A stretch of 64,000 nucleotides of DNA from Welwitschia mirabilis. Lineage: Eukaryota; Gnetophyta; Gnetopsida; Welwitschiales. The DNA lies in contig JBOZIK010000001.1 in the NCBI GenBank assembly GCA_051453625.1, positions 154,133,528 to 154,197,527 on the forward strand, read 5' to 3'. Under the pieces are notes generated by a model, which was not told the DNA's origin, did not search any database, and saw only the letters and a program-made list of their open reading frames with translations. Position numbers and translations under genes: made by a program. This document shows, piece after piece, positions 9,401 to 22,254 of this stretch (the stretch's first letter is position 1; the number at the start of each line of letters is the position of its first letter).

Positions 9401-12230
9401 AGTGTGTTCTAATGAAAGATCAATTAACTCCCAAGTACTATTTACAAAAAGCCTATCATATTCTTATTTAATGGCTTTTATATAATGATCATATTAAAGA
9501 GCATATTTAAATGAGGTTATCTTACTATCAAAGATTAAATGAACCTCATCATCATCCTTAAAAGATGCATGTAAGTGTTGCCTAGTTCTGGTTTTACCCT
9601 TTTCATCATTACAAACATCTTATGAAGTAGAATCTAATCAAGTGTTTTATCTTCATATGTGGGTAATATCAACATTTTCAATAAGGCTATCTAATACGTT
9701 ACTATGAATATCATACCCATAAGTGGTAGGTTCACAAAATTTCTCAATTTGGACTTTCCAATTTAACTAGAAGGACTTAGAGCATTGATTATTACATCTT
9801 CTCCCTCAATCATAAGATATTAAGAATTCAAAATTATTACTAGATGGAAGGAAGGATGAATCTTAGAAGGATTTAACTAAGAATCCTTCTATGAGGTATT
9901 TGAGAAGATGACATCATGAGAGACAATGATTTTTTAATGCTTGAAAAGGTACATATGGTATCCATTTTAGCCTAATGGATGAGCAACAAATATGCCAATG
10001 TAAGCATGTCCACCAAGCTTATTATGATGTTCACTAGGGATATGGACATAGCCTTTGTAACCAAACATAAAAAATTATTGAAGAGTTGGCTTGTAACCAT
10101 TCTACTTTTTAGTAGGAGAGATATTCTTTTCAAAGTAACATCTAATGTGATTATTGAAATACACGATGGTATTCATATCTTTAACCCAGAGATAGGTTTT
10201 ATAACCATGGAAGTACATCATAGAATTTGTCATATCTATGATGGTTTAATTAAATTTTTTTAGTAATGTCATTTTATTGGGGTATTCCTAGGTAAAACTT
10301 TAAATGTAACATGCCTTTTAAGGTGAGATAGTTCTTTAATTTTGTAGATGTATGTTTTCCATGATTAGTCGACTGAAAATCTTTTATCTTATAATCTAAT
10401 TCCTTTTCCACTTTTTCCTTGAAAATTTTAAATATTTTTAAAGCATGAAACTTTGAAGTTAGAAAGTACACCCAAAACATTCACGAGTAGTTGTTAATGA
10501 ATGAGATAAAATAAGAAAAGCCTTAGAGTATAATTACTATCATTAGACCACATAGATAACTATGAATGAGTAAACATTTATGATTATCTTACCATATTCA
10601 TAGTATAAAATGGTGTTGAGTTGCTTTACCAATTATGCATGGTTCACATTATAGAAAATCTTGTGAAATGGACAAATGAAGTTGATGACCATTCTTATGC
10701 ATAACAATTCAATGTAGAAATAAGAGGATGTTCTAGTTAAGCATGCTACAATAGTAAGAGAAAATGTCATCTTGTGAAAGAATGCATGCAATCTCTCACA
10801 TCTTAATATGACCTTAAATATCTATAAGCTTTCCATCCATGTAGCTCTTCATGATAAGATTCTAATCATTATCTTAAATATTAATTGATATTTTTTCATG
10901 GAATTAGAAGTATTTTATCTCATCAAGATTGTAAGTGAAAAAAGATTAGACCTCATTGAGGAAACATATAGAACATTTGACATAATCCATAAAGCAAGAG
11001 ATGTTAAGTCAAGCATAAATGAGCCATATCCTTCCACTAGAGCTACAATTTTATCTGCCAAATAGAGTTTATTAGGTGCTTCAACAAAATCATACAATGA
11101 TATCTTCTACAACTTATGTGCTTGATGGCACCAATATTAAAAATTCATATCTCTTCAAGAGATAAATGATCACTCATATATGCAAAGTCATGAAATTGCA
11201 AGACAACATTTGATTCATAGCATTTAGTTTTTTCAAGAATACCAGAATCCTCAATTACTTTATTAGCCTTAGGTGTAGATTTGATCTTCTTTCAAGGTAT
11301 CCTACAAAAGTTGATGCTATCACCTTGTCTTCCATAATAATAGGATTGATACTTTTTCTTCTAAGGAGTAACATACATTCTAAGCTATTTTCTTCTTTTG
11401 CTAAGTTCAATTACATTGAGGTGATGATGATGATTCCTTCTAAGTAGTCTTACCCTTATCATTTTGACTATCTTTAAAAGAAAGGGATTTACTAAAAAAC
11501 TATTTAATTTCTTGAGGTTTATGATAAGAATTGCAAAACTTTGAAACTAGTATTAGAGGATTGAAAAAAATGTTAAATTAAACTAAGCTATGAAAGTAAT
11601 AATATTCTTATTAAGTGTGTCAAAGTTAATTTGAACAATTTCCTTACTTTCATGTAATGATATAATATAGATGTGTAATAATGGATCCTCTAAAAAACAT
11701 CAAACCAAGTTAACATAATGGATATAAACTTAGTTTTGTAGGTCAATCTCAGCTACTTTTTCCTTAATGTATATCATTTGTGAAATAAATTTTCTTATCT
11801 TTCTTTTCCTATAACACAAATTACCTATGCAAGTCATGAAATTGATAAGTCATTCTTAACATAAAATATATCCTACAAGGTTTATATAACTTATTTGATT
11901 TCTATCAATAAAATTTTTATATTAAGAAGATAATAATTTATGCATAGTCTTTGTCAAATTACTATCAATAGCTCTCTAGGAATCTTCTACATCTTGGTTC
12001 TAAAGAGTCACATCTGCTATCTAAAGGAAATCCTTGTTAAAACCATACATTCCTCATGACAATCTTCTCATGACTAGTCATTTTAAAAAGTGACTCTTAT
12101 ATTGACATAATTCTAGTTGTCAAAACTAGTGTAAATGAGTTTAACCATATCTACAACCTACTCTTGAGGTTACCATAATTTGATAAAATTAGAGATGCAG
12201 ATGAAAAGTTTTAAGGTATAGTTACTTTTC
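9401..12230 (-). pseudogene. copia-C gag-protease-integrase-RT start relic
   Basis: Minus-strand order is as follows. A zinc-knuckle relic near 11,300-11,330 reads YYGRQGDSINFC. A protease site near 11,140 reads IFNIGAIKHIS, where DSGA is expected. Then KLYLADKIVALVEGYGSF and NVLYVSSMRSNLFSLTIL follow. The integrase at 10,274-10,480 has MFWVYFLTSKFHALKIFKIF and DFQSTNHGKHTSTKL (ancestral DNGGEYTS). A post-integrase block near 10,000 reads GYVHIPSEHHNKLGGHAYIG, and the first reverse transcriptase motif near 9,440-9,480 reads EYDRLFVNSTWELIDLSLE. It stops at the junction. No LTR or primer site was found at its right end, where gag fades near 12.2 kb. It is a different subfamily from copia-A and copia-B. 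Confidence 0.83.
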
Positions 12231-12520
12231 AAAGGGATCTTTCTTATATTAATAATTAAATAATGGATATATGTATTACACAAAGAACACTTGTCAACTT
12301 AAGAAGAGAATGTAATAAATAGAAAGACAAAATGGTATAGTCAATTTAATGAGGGGTCTTTCTCACATCCATAAGTTCAAATGATCAATCTGATTCATAA
12401 TAACATAATAAAAATGTCAAAAAAGAGTTATGATAAAGACATACAGTTAATCAAAAGGGATCTTACTCACATCCACAAGTCAAATAATCTATCTAATCCA
12501 CAAGATGTAATAAAGATCAA
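12225..12520. repeat. Degenerate tandem repeat, period about 120
   Basis: The phrase around AGGGATCTTTCTCACATCCA followed by CAAGTCAAAT recurs about three times (near 12,233, 12,352 and 12,457) with diverged spacer between. No coding potential is seen. Confidence 0.5.
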
Positions 12521-14825
12521 TGATAAAGTTTAAAACAACTTAAAATTAAAATCCTGCTCAAGTAATGAGAAAAATGAAGTAATTTTGTTAATATTTCTTA
12601 TGTGAGCATATTAGTTTTTAATTCATGGGGTTTAAATTTATTATTAAGTGAAGAAAATGAAAATTTATTAATTTTAAGATCTTACTTTAAAATCTGGGTA
12701 GTGATCACATCGTCTTTGGATTCTTGTCCTCAAAAGAAGTAAAAAGACAAAGTGTGAGTCACATCTATGAGGCATCTAAGTCATTGACCAATTTTAGTTA
12801 CCTTAGCTATATATTATTCTTAAGGGATAATATGATGTAATGTTGGTAATCTATTTATACCTAGACATAATAAATTATAAATTTTCTTACATCTATGTCT
12901 TTCTATTAACTAAATAATTAAATCTAAGTAGACCTTACCACTGTGCCTTGAGACTTCATCATGTATACCTTCGATTACAAAGGCACATATTAGAATCTCT
13001 AGATCTTAGGCAGCTTAGGACATTTTTTTTGAAGGAGATATGGATCTCTATAGAGCTAAAACTTTAGAAAATACTACACAATAGATTTAAAATGATAGCA
13101 TGACATAACACAGTTCTCTGTTTATGTAAGGCTCTCATGCTTACCACAAACTAAGACTTATTGTCAATGAAACATGGTAAGTGTTTAGGGGTGAAATTAA
13201 TTTTTCTTTTTACTTAATAGGATTAATTAAAATATGAAATGTGGCATTAAGCATAAAAGTCAAGAGGACTAAATACCAAAAAAACATAAAGGAAAAGGGA
13301 CTAACTATAGTGTAGTTAAGCTAAGTAGATCTTTATTATCATATAACTTAACTTAATATATCTAGATCACAAAAATGGGTCTATGGAAAGTGAAAAAAGT
13401 TAAATAAATTAGATCTTGCTTTCATCCCAACTTTATTTGGGAACAAAAATTTTTGGCATACAATGCTTGAGAAAATTCCTAAAAACTTGATCAAAAATTA
13501 AAAAAGACTAAAAAAACCAAAAAAGAGAGAGAGAAAGAGAGAGAGAAAAGAAAAAATAAAAAAGCCTATGTGATTTTAAGGAGGGTAATGGATGGACAAT
13601 TACTAACTGAATTGAATTTGTATAATATAGGTCTAATGACTAAGGATACATCTACATAAAAATTTAAAAAAGTGGATAAAAAAGAGCCTAATTTATAAAG
13701 TGCACACATGTTAATAGCTTTTAACACAAAGATGACAACAGTTAAAAGGGAAAAAAGGATTTCATTAGTGCCATGTCTTCCAAGAAAAATACTTATTAGT
13801 AAGAATTATTACTTAGGAGTTGATGAAGTATTAAAGACATTACTTTCAAACAAGACAAACATGTGAGGTTTGAAACTATATTAGCAAAGCATTAGCCACT
13901 CACAATATTAAAATCTACCCCTATTCTAGAATTTATTTCATAAGAAAGATGAACTTTGTTTTATTTGTTTCAATTTAATTTTGGCAAAAATGAGAAAAAA
14001 GACTAAGAATACAGTATTAGATATGCCTAGTATAGGAAGGTAGCTAAGGTAAAGGCAATGGAGCTATATGAATTACTTTGGCTAAAGCATTACTTTTCTT
14101 AGTAGGCTCTTTGTTTTCATCAAATAGGTAAGAACTAATGACTAGTACCAAGATTTTAAAGTATGTAAAACCTATGATCTACTTAGATTAATTTAAAAAA
14201 AAAAAGGAATAGGTCAAGGTGGAAATCAATGCAGCTAAATATAAAGCTTCTTAAAATCATGCACATGGTAAAGCAAAAATGTATTAAAACACCTCTTTGC
14301 AACTCTAGACTTCTAAGAATAAGATCCAAGGAGGTGTTCATAAAAATTACTAAGCAACTAATCCTAGAAAACTATAAGAGCTATCACTTATGGGCATCTC
14401 TTAAAACATTGCTACATCTTGAGGGTAGTAAATACCAATGAAGCAAGCCAATGCAGGCAAGACTAGAGCCACCACTATGAGAGTAAAACAATAAGCATAG
14501 CAAGGCACATACGTGTAGAAGACATAAATTAATGCATGTTAACACTTGTAAAAAAACACTTACAAAAACACAATCAAAGAAATGTTTAAAGAAAACCTTA
14601 TAAAAACCTTAGAAAATAAGGTCAAGAGTAGGTTAAAAAGAACTAAAATAAGGCCTAAAAGAGGCCCAAAAAGATCCACAAAGGAGATTTAAAATAGGCA
14701 TAAAAAATCCAAAAATAAGACCTAAGATAAGGCCTTAGAATCTCTAAGATCCTAGACAAAGGTAAAGCCCACAAGAAGCTCAAAAAAGCTCAACAGTGAT
14801 TAAGAAACTCTAAGTAAGTATGTAA
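12521..14825. other. No gene seen; degenerate A+T-rich DNA
   Basis: I see no protein motif, LTR pair or RNA gene. A short GA-rich patch lies at about 13,525-13,550. The 70-codon open frame at 14,229-14,441 has no recognisable feature and looks like chance. Confidence 0.5.
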
Positions 14826-15235
14826 ATCTCTAGTATGACTTTTAGGAAATTGCAATAGGTAAGAGAGAGTAAGAGAGAATAAGCAAAAATAGAAAATAAT
14901 AAAATTAGATTTCAAGATAGTAATTTTTATTCTAGTGTTTGTTTTGATAATAGATATTGCTCTTATAAGAAAGAACACTAATAAGGGTTTCCACTAAGAT
15001 TTTTATCTTTCCTAAGTGAAGTCCCATAGTATGACTTATTAGTTTTATAGAAATCTTACAGTAAATAGAACTAAGTAAGAGAAAGCAAGAAAACTAGATT
15101 TCCAAAACAATAATTTTATTTCTTGTGTTTATTTTCACAATAGATCTTAATTTTATGGAAAGCACGCCTAATTATGTTTTCCATAAGGGTTTTAATTTTT
15201 TTCAAGTGTACTTCCATAGTGTAACATAGTAGTAT
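14826..15235. repeat. Direct tandem duplication, unit about 200
   Basis: Two units share the order: TAGTATGACTT, then a run of AAGTAAGAGA-type purines, then AAATTAGATTTC or AACTAGATTTCC. After that come TCTAGTGTTTGTTTT or CTTGTGTTTATTTT, AATAGAT, and AAGGGTTT before CAAGTG or TAAGTG. The second unit begins near 15,030, and a third start (CCATAGTGTAACATAGTAG) appears near 15,212. The copies are well diverged. Confidence 0.65.
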
Positions 15236-17307
15236 CTAGAAATTCCTATATCAACATTAAAATATGATCTATTCTAAGAAAACCAGAATGCCTAGAGAAA
15301 AACCTTAGGAATGTAACCTATAATAAAACATCCTAAAAGGAGTTGCTGTGTGAGAAAACAATTCATCATAAAAGTAGTTAGTTTACTACTACACATCTAT
15401 AACAGAGAGGAATATATGATACATTACACATCCTATAATAGTAGGAAACATATTTACTACATAACTCATAGTACTATGTAAAAATTATACTGCACAATGC
15501 AGTTGATATCCTTTAAACCACCTTACTAAGACATTCACCCATTGTACTACCTTACAATAATTTTATAGCATGATAACCCTTTTAGGAATGTTGCATTCAT
15601 CAACATATCTAATTAAGAGAATGTAGAAAGTTGTTTTTATAATGTACACTAAATTTTACCAAGAGTATATCATCAATTGAGTTTTGAAATATTTACTAAG
15701 CATAAATGCATAAAACAATAATTATATCTATAATTAATTGTTTACTTTTGGAAGAACCTTTGTACTTATTTTTTATGAATGACAATAAACAAATTATAGC
15801 TAATGATATAGATTCTTATGAGAGATGACGAGTAAGGTATTTATATTTTTATTTTTTATGATGCCTATATTACTTAGTAATAGTAATAATAGATAGATAG
15901 TTAAATGAATTAGACATGATTTAATGTCCACTTATGATCATTATTTACCTTCTAAATCTTCCATTAATTATCTTAAAAATCCTCCCTATAGCTAATAACA
16001 TAACTTACACCTTCAAAATCACTTTTTCAATAGCCATAAGAGTCTTAAGATTCTTTCAAAGAACCCATATATAAAAGCTGATTAGTAGATATGTGGATTA
16101 ATATTATATTAAATGAATAGTAAAATCATAAGATAAGGGGAAAAAGAATCATTAGTAACTACATACATTACATCATAGTTGAGCTTACATTCTTTTAAAA
16201 TTGCCTTATTATCATTTGTTATTAGAAGTAAATGTTCATTTTTTTCTTCTTTCTTCTTTGTTTTATCTATCTAATCATGGGTATGTACACTAGTATATAC
16301 AAATATTTTTTCAACTTTTATTTTGATATGTATACAATTATTACATCATAGAATATTTGTCTATTTAGAGGCTTCTTTGATATAATATATAGTCATATGT
16401 ATATTCTCTATATTAGGTTTGTTATTTTATGCATGTTTCATACATGTGTAGTTATATATTTTCTATAAGAAGATTTCTCATATCACTTTTCTAGTATCAA
16501 ATATTTAATATACATGATTTTATATGAAATTTTTACATGGATTATAATCAAAATCATGTGTTTTTATTTTTTTTTTAAAATAATTCTTTAAAGAAACCTT
16601 CTAATAGTAGAGAAGCGCTCTAGCAACTTTGTGGTTATGAATTTGATTCTTAAAAATGACTTTCAATAATTAAAAAAATTCCCAAGAATGGATGTATATT
16701 TTCATGAATAATTAGATGATTCTATGTAAAATTATACTTATTTATATTTGAATTCTTATAACCTACAACTTTGATTAGTAAAGTCATAGTTATAATAATT
16801 AATATAAAATATTAATCATGTGTAAATGTAAGATTAGTAATTAATAACAAGTAATTATTTCTATGTAGTAATTGCTGTTATATTAGCAGCATGTTACCAT
16901 CTTTATTGCTATATCATTACGATGGTAAAATATATATTTCTTTAATTTATTCCTATTATACAACATTTTGTACTTTTTTAATTTTGTTTTAAATTCACCT
17001 TTGCAAAGAAAACTTAACATATCAATATTAATAACATAGAATTATTTGTGAGTCATTTCACAAAACTTTACAATTTTATTTTACAATTTTATGATTTAGC
17101 CACGTACCATGTTATTAGTTTGTAATATATTTACATTATTACATTATATTTAAACACATTTTTGATTACTTTCTAGATATTTATATGATTTAAAATAATT
17201 ACATTGCATTTGTTACCAAGAAACTAGTAATAAGCTAGTTGAAGATGTATAAAAATATAGATGTCACTTCTTTTTATCCCTTAAACATACTTAATTTTAT
17301 CATCATT
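15236..17307. other. No gene seen; degenerate A+T-rich DNA
   Basis: No ORF, motif, LTR partner or RNA gene could be supported between the tandem duplication and the left LTR of element E. Confidence 0.5.
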
Positions 17308-18002
17308 GTTGCATTAACTTGTTTAGCATTTCTAGTGACTTGAATTTGGTTGACTTGAATGATTAGATCTTAAATGTGTAATTTTAAGATTAAAGAAAAA
17401 TAAGAATTTTGTTAATCAAGCTTAGAAAAGTGGCTTAAACTTATTTTGAAATAAAGTGAAATGATTTAGGATTGTAGATATTAGTCTTAAATTCTCTAAT
17501 TAAAACCTAAAAATTATGGAGAGCTTTAAGGAATTTGAGAAAATGATTTTGAAGATTAATTTAAGTAACTTTCTATGTTTTGGAAATTGAAAGAAAGTTT
17601 ATTTGTAGTTAAATTTGTAAGAAAATAATTTAGGGATGAAATACAACATAGATTTAAACTAATAAAATGATGTAAGACTAAAAGAAATGCATATTTCAGA
17701 AATTTAAAAGAGATCTAAGCTATAAGGTTTCCAAAATATGAATATTAAGATTTTATTCTTTTTAATCAAAATTAAATCCTAAAGAACAATTAGAAGTTTA
17801 ATATTTCAAAGAGAAAAATAAAATTTTCTAATTATAGATAGATTTGAAATAGATGTGAAATAATATAGAGATATCAAATCAAATTTTTATGGAGATCTAA
17901 CTTGAAACAAATTAAAACTATAATTTATGAAACTAACAGATTGTAATTATAAATTGATGAACTTTAATTAGAAATTGATAGACTATAATCAGAATGGAAG
18001 AC
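17308..18002 (-). repeat. Gypsy E 3' LTR, first part (split by D)
   Basis: Aligns with 34,298-34,990: TTTCTAGTGACTTGAATTTG against TTTCTAGTGATTTGACTTTG, then TTGACTTGAATGATTAGATC in both. The match passes to 25,507 once element D is removed, showing that D inserted into this LTR. Confidence 0.88.
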
Positions 18003-18590
18003 TGTTGTGATGTATATTTGTGCGAGTGTTTATATTCAAGAAGATCCTATTATTTATAACTAAAATAGATATCTTTGCACAATACAACACACTAGTATAG
18101 TTGGGAGTTAACCCAAAATATTGTATTCTCATTAAAGGCTATGAGATGAGGCTTGGATTACTTTTGCAAAAAAAATGGGAACCAGAAATAAAGAACAATA
18201 CAAGAAATAAAACATGCAATGCAAATGCCAGATGCAACCTAATCTAATATGCAATGCAAAATGATCCTAACACTACTTACTTTTAGCCTTAACAAAGGCT
18301 GCTCTTGATGATCTATATCACCCAAGAAATTATCATCAGATCAAGGGCAATATAAACCATAAAAGTCATCTCACAATCTAATATACAAACATGAAAATAA
18401 AACAAAGCTTATATTAAGAATGAGTAACAAGGATCTAGGTTACAAAACAACTAGGCCTCAATGGAGAATACATAATCCTCCACTAAGGGAATGTCTTTCA
18501 GCAACACTTGAGATGGATCTCCCACCCTTCGATCTCCTGTCACAAGAATTTCCAATGTAATGAAGATGATAAGGAGAGTCGAAGGGGGAC

Positions 18591-18599
18591 TTATTTATA
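18591..18599 (-). promoter_or_regulatory. LTR TATA box of Gypsy D (3' LTR copy)
   Basis: Minus strand TATAAATAA, kept in the same place in the partner LTR (25,005-25,013) and in the related LTR at 63,683-63,690. In the third copy it is followed by the same AGGTCTCCC / AGTCCCCC region. That position suits an RNA polymerase II start. Confidence 0.65.
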
Positions 18600-18713
18600 A
18601 CAAAATAGAACCAAAAATAATAGACAGAAGGCGCTCTAAAAAGATGCTCTTTTATACAAAATAAACAAACAAAACAGTCAAGGATCAGTTATCAAAGTTA
18701 GTTACATGTTAGT

Positions 18714-18858
18714 GTCATCTTGTTAGATCATCCGAATGATGAAGGGGATGACAACTCATCACAAAAATTGACTTGACAAGTGATTCATTAGATAACTCAG
18801 TAGTTCATATTAGCTATCATCATCTTGCTTGTCATTTAGATAATAGAGGGGGTAATGG
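18714..18858. repeat. Hairpin repeats 1 and 2 of the D family (3' LTR)
   Basis: Two imperfect inverted repeats of about 40 bases at 18,714-18,752 (GTCATC ... GGGGATGAC) and about 18,814-18,858. They correspond to the pair at 25,128-25,270 in the other LTR. Confidence 0.7.
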
Positions 18859-19799
18859 TCTTATCTAATCATTTTATTAAGGAGAAACTTAGCATTTTTG
18901 TTAGTAATCTTCCTTCAAATATATATGCATTAGAATGTGCCTCAAATACATCAAATATGAGTAACAATTACATATTCTCGAAATCTTCTATTGAATTTCC
19001 AAAATCCTTAGACTTGCACCTATACTTATGTAAAAGTCCTATAAAATAGCTCATAAAGCCCCATCAAATAACCAAAAATTGGTAGTGCAACATAGCTTTA
19101 TAGTTAGCCTTTATTAGTCCCTAATAAAAACTAGATGAAAAACCATAATTACAAGCTAGTTTGTCTTACAAAAAATCAATCTAAAAATTTCAAAATAGGC
19201 TCATAATACACATCTCATAAAAAAATAACATCTAATGCATAATGTGTATAAAAATTTTAAAATTTTATGTCATGAAAGCTCTAAAATAACTCAAAAATTT
19301 GTGAAAATAAGCCATGGAAATGGGCGCTGCTCCCCCCTAAGAAAAGTGATATGTCCTATATTGGAAAATAATACAAAGAAAGTAGATGGAGTGAGAAGGC
19401 AGATGATGGGTAATTAAAATTGGACATATTTCAAAACGAAGTGCAAAGATAAGTGAAATGTCAAATGTGAAAAATATGGATAAATTAAATATTCTGATAA
19501 ATAAAATATTCTGTTATGATAAATGATTAAGGGTAGTGTTAAGAACTTAAAAATATGGAACATAAACATCACCAAAATATTTATGCCAGCAAGAAATCAA
19601 TTCTTTTTATTGAAAACTAAACAAAGAAATTATTCAGGTCCTAAAAAGCTAAGAAAATATGATAATGACTTTAAAATAATTAACTAAACCACTAAAGAAA
19701 ATAAAAAGAATGGGAATAAGATAACATGAACAAAAGATAGCTCACTTATCTAACATTTTAACCTAGTAGACTTCTAAGAAAGAAATCATAACATTACTT

Positions 19800-20245
19800 G
19801 ATTTGATTTGGAAACCACATGACATAATGTACAAAAAATTCTATTTGATAAGGCAGTGGTTACGATGATGCTAAAATGAAATGAATGATTAAACTAAAGA
19901 ATTACTTAAAAATGAACTCACCTACCAGCACCTCAAAATAAACATTAAAATATTAAAAAATGAAATCACTATGTGGAAGGATTAATAGTCTAGAAAATAA
20001 GCAATGCCTATAATAATACCAAGGACACCACTAATTTCTTAGCCTCCTAGGTTTTATTATTTTATTATCCATGATGAGTGAAGTACAGCCACCATTAAAG
20101 AAGTAAGGACCTGCGAAGCATGGCCAACTGATCTCCCAGTGGAGTTCTTATAGCTACCATATTACACTGCTAAAAACTCTTCTTGAAAATATTTGCCCTT
20201 GTATACTTGTAGTAGAACATCATGGTGATCATGTTTTTTAAATAT
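19800..20245 (-). repeat. Conserved 3' block of D-family elements
   Basis: Read on the minus strand, this region matches 62,030-62,400 (+) and, in its first half, 59,980-60,160 (+). Shared phrases include GTAGCTATNNGAACTCCACT, CAGTTGGCCATGCTT, GGCATTGCTTATTT and GGTGAGTTCATTTTTAAG. No frame stays open in all three copies, so it looks like conserved non-coding 3' sequence of the element, or a very decayed ORF. It lies between the purine tract and the 3' LTR. Confidence 0.7.
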
Positions 20246-20278
20246 CTCAAATAAAATATCTTGGTCTTATTTTACACA

Positions 20279-20386
20279 CCTCTCTTTTCTTTTTTCTTTT
20301 TCTTCTTCTTCTTCTCCTTCTTCTTTTTTTTTTTTGTAATCTTTTTGTTTTTTTCTTCTTCTTTTTCTTATTTTTTTTTTTTTTGC
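20279..20386 (-). repeat. Long polypurine tract (minus strand) in Gypsy D
   Basis: About 100 bases of nearly pure C/T on the + strand (CTTCTTCTTCTTCTCC and long T runs), so GA/A-rich on the coding strand. It lies just upstream of the conserved 3' block. The D-family fragment at 62 kb has a (GA)n run in the same place, so the feature belongs to the element. It is about 1.2 kb from the 3' LTR and therefore not the standard priming tract. Confidence 0.7.
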
Positions 20387-20833
20387 AAGAAGAAATATTC
20401 AACATGATCAAACACTCCAAAAGACAAAGGTGAAGTTAAAAGATGAAGACAGAAAAGAACACTCTTAAATAATCTAAGACCTTTTCACCATTGAGAAAAA
20501 CATCAAAAATAAAGCATATTCCTTTAAATCGAAGTTTATAGACATGTAAATATCTTAAGATTAGATAAATCCAATCTTATCACTAAACATGCCCAAGCCA
20601 AAACTAGTCATACAAATAAATACATAAGCCATGTTTAAAAGATGTTCTAATAATGCCATAATGACCTTCAAAGGAAAAAGCTAAGAGAAAATTCAGATGG
20701 TTTACTTGTGTAATTCCAAACTTTGCCCATTATCTTCCTAAAATTCTTAAGTAGTCAAGTAATAAATCTTAAAAGAGCCATCAAAATGTATTTTCTTCAA
20801 AATAATATAAAACTAAACTATTATTAGCTGATT

Positions 20834-20960
20834 GTCATATTGCTCATCGTCCAAATGATAGAGAGGATGACAAAGGAAATAAAAGAAATAGAAAGTAAAA
20901 ATTTAACAGAAGACTAAATGTATCATCCTGACTATCATGAGGACGATAGCGGGGATGACA
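20834..20960. repeat. Hairpin repeats 3 and 4 of the D family (3' internal)
   Basis: 20,834-20,871 (GTCATATTGCTCATCG ... GAGAGGATGAC) and 20,921-20,960 (TCATCC ... GGACGATAGCGGGGATGAC). Both fit the same GTCATCC / GACGATAG / GGGGATGAC plan as the LTR copies. Confidence 0.7.
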
Positions 20961-21124
20961 TACATAGAAAATTAAAACAGAAAGCTAAAAACAAAAATTA
21001 AAGATCAGAATTAAAAACTAAAAAGAGAACATTAAAAATAATAAACTTTTATTCAAATCTTAAAAATCTATTAAATAATTTTACTAAAAAGAAAAGAAAA
21101 AGGAAAAAGTTGTGTTTTAATGGT

Positions 21125-21586
21125 CTACTGATTTTGTAACTTTTTAGAGAAGTAAGGTCCAAACCAGAAGTTTACCAATTGATAAAACATAAAATGTGTA
21201 CAATTATTTTCAAGTAAAAGCAATTGGATGAAGAGAGGAGTAATAGATAAAATTCTATGATGCCACATGAAAGAACAAATTTTGGAAGTCAAAGGGAAGA
21301 GTAATGGTGATTTTTGTAAAAGATTTTCATTGATTGCAAAAGTTTCATAAACAAAATTATATTCAAGTCCATTAGAAAGGTTTTTAAGATTAAAATTTAA
21401 ATTATGATTTTTAATTTTTATCTCATGTAATGAATAATCTCCCTCAAGGTATGAGTTTAAAAGTTGAACCTCCTTGTAATCTAAATATTTCATTTCTTTA
21501 ACATTTTCAAAGTTGAATGTATTATTAATCTCTTCATTCTTAATCTCAAATGGATCATCACAAAGCATAGGCTCATGTAATTTCAT
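21125..21586 (-). pseudogene. Gypsy D pol remnant: protease-RT linker joined to integrase tail
   Basis: This is a 153-codon open frame. Its middle, NLKNLSNGLEYNFVYETFAI, resembles the LKPLPxxLxYxFLG segment that leads into reverse transcriptase in Athila/Tat pol. Its end, LVNFWFGPYFSKKL, resembles the KLRSRWxGPFxVKKV segment near the integrase C-terminus. If both readings hold, RT, RNase H and the integrase core (about 3 kb) are deleted between them. The first match is moderate and the second weaker. It is the longest open frame in the window without N runs. Confidence 0.6.
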
Positions 21587-21778
21587 CTCTCTCTTTTTAA
21601 GTTAATAATATTACAGGAATAGGGTTAGTTTGATGTTACTTTCAATATTTAAATCATTATCACATAACTCGTTTTTAGCTGCATAAAAGACTCTAATTGT
21701 AAATGTTTTATTTCCAAAGTAACATTTCATTATTCCAGCTCTTGTGTCAATGATGCAATGGGTTGTTGCATAAAAGAC

Positions 21779-22099
21779 TTATCCTAAAAATAATGGGTAT
21801 CCTCTATTATGGTCAACTTTTATGATAAACACATCTATTTGGTAGCAAGCCTCTTCAATTTGGATTGCCAAATCTTTAATGATGCTTAAAGGTTTCTTAA
21901 CTAAAGTTTCTACTAATTCTAAGACAACTGGAGTAGGCTCTATTCTATCCTCCAAACCAACTCTCTTACAAATGTGTAGTGGTATTATGTTAACACTCAC
22001 TCCAATATTAGTTAAGGATTTTCTAATCTTTTTTTCCTCTAATGTAACATTCACCATTATTGATCGTGGATCTTCAAATTTAGGTGATTTTTGTAACAC
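21779..22099 (-). pseudogene. Gypsy D aspartic protease
   Basis: The 106-codon frame matches plant Gypsy retropepsin from KFEDPRSIMVNVTL through SLTNIGVSVNIIPLHIC and PTPVVLELVETLVKKPLSII to a final LFLG (PLILG). The catalytic D-x-G-A motif is NIGV here, so the key Asp is lost. The enzyme would mature Gag-Pol. An in-frame stop precedes it, and the pol remnant follows on the same strand. Confidence 0.88.
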
Positions 22100-22254
22100 T
22101 AAATTTATGAGGGATTGAGCTAGAAAGACTTTGCTAGGAATGACTTATTTTTGTTTTCTTCTTATTAAGTCTTTCTATAATTTTAAGTACCCCAAATTTT
22201 ATTGCAATAATCTTCAAAATAGTAAGTTTATACTCACATTTTTTATTAGGGCTT

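Larger units (their letters stand above)
18003..19092 (-). repeat. Gypsy D 3' LTR
   Basis: Long alignment with 24,427-25,506, for example ATACAACACACTAGTATAGT in both and ACTTACTTTTAGCCTTAA in both. On the minus strand it starts TGTTGCACTACC, where the partner has TATTACACTACG. Two hairpin repeats and a TATA box are conserved between the LTRs. Confidence 0.9.

Noticed and set aside
9979-10263. 94-codon + frame
   Set aside because: It is the shadow of the copia-C integrase and post-integrase region, which reads clearly on the minus strand.
21879-22118. 79-codon + frame
   Set aside because: Shadow of the Gypsy D protease on the minus strand.
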